DNA from: Scytalidium lignicola
Lineage: Eukaryota; Ascomycota; Leotiomycetes
Length of the DNA: 22,982 nucleotides
NCBI GenBank assembly: GCA_002812745.2
Contig: NCSJ02000496.1
Span: 1 to 22,982 of the forward strand
Direction: 5' to 3'
Shown: piece after piece, positions 19,930 through 22,982 of the stretch
Layout: every line of letters starts with the position of its first letter
How positions within the stretch are numbered: position 1 is the stretch's first letter
The notes under the pieces: model-generated
Told to the model about the DNA's origin: nothing
Databases searched by the model: none
The model's input: only the letters and a program-made list of their open reading frames with translations
Position numbers and translations under genes: made by a program

Positions 19930-20620
19930 TTTAATTTAATCTTTGATTACTTTAATCTTTTCTAAGTTTATTCTAAATCTAGTAATGATGACGATTTCTT
20001 TTAAGAACTTAACTTCTTTAACATGAAATTCATATTTAGTTGATTTGTAGTATATTCCTTTTGTAAGTAGTGCTTTTAAAACTTGTTTAATATGTTTTTC
20101 ATGTTCTTCTTTTATCTTAGAGTATATTAAAATGTTGTTTAAGTATATTATTATGAATTTATCTAGAAATTCCTTAATAATCTTATTGTTGACCATTTGT
20201 ATAATAGCTAAAGTATTAGTAAGCGTGAATAGTATAATTAAGCTTTCAAACAATTTGTACTTTATTTGTATAGCCGTTTTCTATTCTTTACTCTTTTTCA
20301 TTCTGATCAGATTAAAACTTACCTAAAAGTCCAGCTTAATAAAGATTATAGCTTTTACTAGCTTATCCTTTATAATTAATATTAGAAATAACAAGTACTG
20401 ATTTAGTATTATTCTTATGTTGATTCTTTTATAATCTTTACAAGACNTTTTTTCAAAGGTTTCTTACTTTAAGTGTAAATATTAAAAGCATTTTGTATAA
20501 TGATTGTAATTCTTTTATAAATCCTTTTATTATTATTTTATTTAGTTATTCTTTCATGATTGCATTTTATGCTAGGTTAATAAAATATATAAGTCTGAAG
20601 AGTAATTTAAATCNTTTTTT
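19930..20620 (-). pseudogene. Gypsy A reverse transcriptase relic
   Basis: Motif A reads IFIKLDF with its catalytic Asp kept. Next come KTAIQIKYKLFESL and a degraded PFGLTNAPxTFQ region (LFTLTNTLAIIQ). The catalytic YLDD is YLNN at 20,134-20,145, both Asp codons changed GAC to AAC. After it, ILIYSKIKEEHEKHIKQVL and YEFHVKEVKFL are classic gypsy RT sequence. A 105-codon stretch (20,253-19,936) has survived without a stop. Confidence 0.88.
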
Positions 20621-20879
20621 TAAGAGTATTTTGTGATTTTATTTATAATGTTTTGATAATGTTGTGTTTTTAAGTTATTCTGTGAATAATTCCTTAAATT
20701 CCTTATACTGTTCTAGTATTTAAGAATATAAAGTCAAAGCTTTTTTTTAAGTCTTCTTTGTTACTTGTTGTAGTATTGTACACTTTTACAAGTTTTAAGC
20801 TATTTACCTTATTATATTAGTATTTTATAAACCTGATTTTATAAGTAGTCTAGTTTATTTCAAGATTATAGTTTTTCAT

Positions 20880-21119
20880 TTATAGTAGCTTTAAAATTAT
20901 ATTATACTTTCTCATATTAATAACATCAAACTTGATTATTTCTTTATAACCTTCTATGATCATAATATATAGTTTAGTCTTAAGTATTATAACTTCTTTT
21001 AATATTATTCTATCAACTATTCTTATTGAATATCTTATTAACTTGACTGTAATGTGAATTCTCAATGAATTTGTCATTTGCGTAAATATTAGATTTATAC
21101 TACTTTTAAAGTTAATCAT
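20880..21119 (-). pseudogene. Gypsy A aspartic protease relic
   Basis: An unusually long surviving frame (79 codons). The active-site triplet Asp-Ser-Gly is replaced by Asn-Phe-Lys (21,105-21,113) before SSINLIF, all by C-to-T/G-to-A changes. Downstream, FDVINMRKYNIILKLL corresponds to the FDV...YDxILGxPW end of retroviral-type proteases, with Asp to Asn and Gly to Lys. It would have processed the polyprotein; it is catalytically dead. Confidence 0.75.
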
Positions 21120-21849
21120 GATTTTTATATTTTTATAATAAGTTACTCTTACAAAGTTAATTGCTTTATAGAAAAGTTTTTCTTCTTGTATACTATTAAC
21201 TTTTACTAAGTTTTGACTTTGTTTAGCGTTGTATTCTTCAACATAATCAGTAACCTTGATCTTTACTTTAAGATGNTTTTTTGTTAAACTAGTAGATTTT
21301 TCTTAATTTATACTCTTATCATTTTTCCTTGTTTTCATAGAGAATTTCAAGTAAATTGTTTACNTTTTTAAGCTTAGCTTATAGTTTTAATGGTTTCTTC
21401 AAATACTATTTATCGATTTAGCTTTGATAGTAATAGTAAAAAGTGTTCTAACATTTAAACTATTCTCTTGGTTTCTAGTATACTTAGTACTTCTATTCTA
21501 AGTTCTTATAATAATCTTATCTGTATTTCTACTAGAATCCTTATTATATATATAAGTTCTAAAACTGTTAAAAGTTCTTATTACATTTGTTCTATTTTAA
21601 TAACTTTCTAACTTTGTTTTTTACTGAGTTCTTTTAAAGTTTAAGCTTTTTAAAATCATTCTTTCTTTAGCTTAAAGTTCTTTAAATGCTATAATATCGA
21701 GTAATAAGAGTTCTTCTTCTTGCTTTCTTAGTTCCTCATCCAGGTGCAGTTTACTTAATTGCATATAAATCNTTTTTTTCTTTGAGCTCTTCTTCAGTTA
21801 AATGCTCTTTATCTACTAGATTTACTTTAACTGTTATAACTTTCCTTTC

Positions 21850-22570
21850 TTTTTTAGAAGTTCTGCCCTTATAGTATAACAATACTATATGTTCTGATAA
21901 TTTATACTAATAGTAAAAGTTCNTTTTCNTTTTTGCNTTTTTCATCNTTTTCTAATAAGATCTTCTTCTTTTATGAATATCCTTTTCTAATAATGTTCAA
22001 ATTTATAAGATTCTTATAATCTGCTAGTACTGTTCTTTTAAACTTCTTTTAACTTGTTCTCTTTCTGAAAAATCCTTTCTTATTAAGCTTTCTTTTAAAC
22101 AAAAAGTTATTCTAAATGATAGATTTTTCAATTATAATGTCTAATATATTTAGTTGTTTANTTTTTAACTACTTTGTCTTTAACCAAGTTTTTTTAAGCT
22201 TTGATAATATATAGTTATATATGTTAAATTACTTTATATTATTCTTTTTGTATATTATTTATATTCTATAGTATAATTAATTGTTAAAGTTGTTTGTTAT
22301 AACTTTTATAAATGTTTTTCTACTTAGTACACTTTATTTATATTCTTGAAAACTTTGTTAATTTCTTTTTCAAATCNTTTTTTAACTATTAAAGATTTTC
22401 ATTGTTTAAAAGAGTATTTTTTGCTTATTATTAGTTTAATGCTTAAAATAGTTCTTCAAGAATACTTTAATCTAACTGAATGCAAATCCTTTTAAGTATG
22501 TTATAACTTACAATACTTAGTCNTTTTTTATTATTAAACTTCTTATTGTTGAAGATAATGTATATTTTAC
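21850..22570 (-). pseudogene. Gypsy A Gag relic (capsid and zinc knuckle)
   Basis: Near 22,560-22,450 the frame contains a block like the YLKGxAxxWF...L motif of gypsy capsids, and near 22,350 FEKEINKVF, equivalent to the conserved FGD(I) region. At 21,915-21,874 a CX2CX4HX4C knuckle can be laid out: all three cysteine codons are now TAC/TAT (Tyr) and the His (21,889-21,891) is kept. A basic tail (GRTSKKERK) follows. Gag packaged the element RNA; this copy could not bind zinc. Confidence 0.65.
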
Positions 22571-22749
22571 ATTAAACCAAGAAAAGTTATAGCTTAAACT
22601 TAGTTTTGTTAAACTTGTTTAATAATGTTACTTTTAACATTTGAGTTTCTAATTCTTTTACTTCTATTTCTACTTGTTTTATAAAGAAAAAGTTAATGTT
22701 TTTTATCTTTACTATAAGTATTAGTCTTACATCTATAACTAATATAATT

Positions 22750-22982
22750 GCTTATAACTTTACAAGTATTATATGAAGTAATGTTCAAAGTATAATGTAC
22801 TTTATATACTTGTTAATAAAGTATTCGGATATTTACTTTATATAAATATTATATTATTTGTTTAAAAGCTTATATACAAATGTAAAGTTACAAGTACTAG
22901 TTAAGTTATTAGAAGATCTTTTTACAAGATATTTAATTTAAGTTAAGTATAAAGTTCTATCTTAACTAGGAAAACTATCTAC
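22750..22982. other. AT-rich right edge, no coding trace
   Basis: Upstream of the readable capsid on the minus strand. It may be the N-terminal part of Gag, the untranslated leader or the start of the 5' LTR; I cannot tell which. Confidence 0.4.

Larger units (their letters stand above)
17936..22750 (-). mobile_element. Ty3/gypsy copy A, gag to integrase, RIP-degraded
   Basis: Read on the minus strand, the order is capsid, zinc knuckle, protease, RT, RNase H, integrase core and integrase C-terminal domain: the Ty3/gypsy order. It ends with VFHILLLELAFENT near 17,980, where the family has VFHVSLLEP, and then runs straight into copy B's RT. No LTR is visible between the copies. The 5' LTR should lie at or beyond the right edge of the window. 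Nearly every catalytic position has been mutated. Confidence 0.85.
11046..22982. other. AT-rich, RIP-mutated transposon block
   Basis: Base composition changes sharply near 11,050 and remains strongly AT-rich to the end. Former coding frames are crowded with TAA and TAG at places where Gln (CAA/CAG) or Trp codons fit. Typical changes are Asp to Asn, Gly to Arg/Lys/Ser, His to Tyr and Cys to Tyr: all C-to-T or G-to-A transitions, which is the footprint of repeat-induced point mutation. The plus strand is A-rich over about 12,600-14,650 and T-rich over 15,500-22,900, following the coding strand of the element present. About 40 single N characters flank T or A runs. Confidence 0.9.

Noticed and set aside
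1..22982. tRNA, rRNA or CRISPR features
   Set aside because: I found no plausible cloverleaf, no rRNA-like sequence and no regularly spaced repeats on either strand.

Overview
The window comes from a filamentous ascomycete fungus (Pezizomycotina; a leotiomycete is a reasonable guess, not proven). Introns are short (64-135 nt) with GTRAGT-type donors and CTGAC-like branch sites. There is a typical fungal glyoxalase I, a 12-TM MFS transporter and a fungal membrane-anchored coiled-coil protein. A large AT-rich block shows the damage left by repeat-induced point mutation (RIP). Nothing looks bacterial or viral.

The left half (1 to about 11,000) has ordinary base composition and four supportable genes. 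They are: a secreted, Kex2-type prepro-protein of unknown function (+, about 3472-4263); a one-TM coiled-coil protein whose exon 1 carries a one-base frameshift at a 7-G run (+, 5397-6826); glyoxalase I with the last metal ligand in a 13-codon second exon (+, 8057-8789); and a three-exon MFS transporter (-, 10819-9197) convergent with the glyoxalase gene. The first 3.4 kb has no recognisable gene, only short repeats, a GC-rich island and shadow ORFs. The four genes show no obvious shared pathway.

The right half (about 11,046-22,982) is a graveyard of nested transposons. Coding traces are still readable when TAA/TAG is read as former Gln/Trp codons. From left to right: a Fot/pogo-type DDE transposase relic on the minus strand (11,161 to about 12,350 or 12,551), with a perfect 13-bp-arm palindrome (11,018-11,045) at the composition boundary; a Tad1-type LINE on the plus strand (ORF1 with CCHC knuckles, then the endonuclease part of ORF2), cut off near 14,650; a probable LTR (about 14,650-15,470); and two Ty3/gypsy chromovirus-type pol genes in tandem on the minus strand. 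The first gypsy copy, B (17,935-15,491), keeps only part of RT, then RNase H, integrase and chromodomain. The second, A (about 22,750-17,936), has Gag, protease, RT, RNase H and integrase. The two are joined with no intervening LTR or gag. Nearly all catalytic residues in A have been converted by G-to-A/C-to-T changes, and fewer in B.

Many single N characters sit beside homopolymers, which points to homopolymer uncertainty in the assembly and bears on the frameshift call. All homology statements come from reading translations by eye against remembered family motifs; no search was run.
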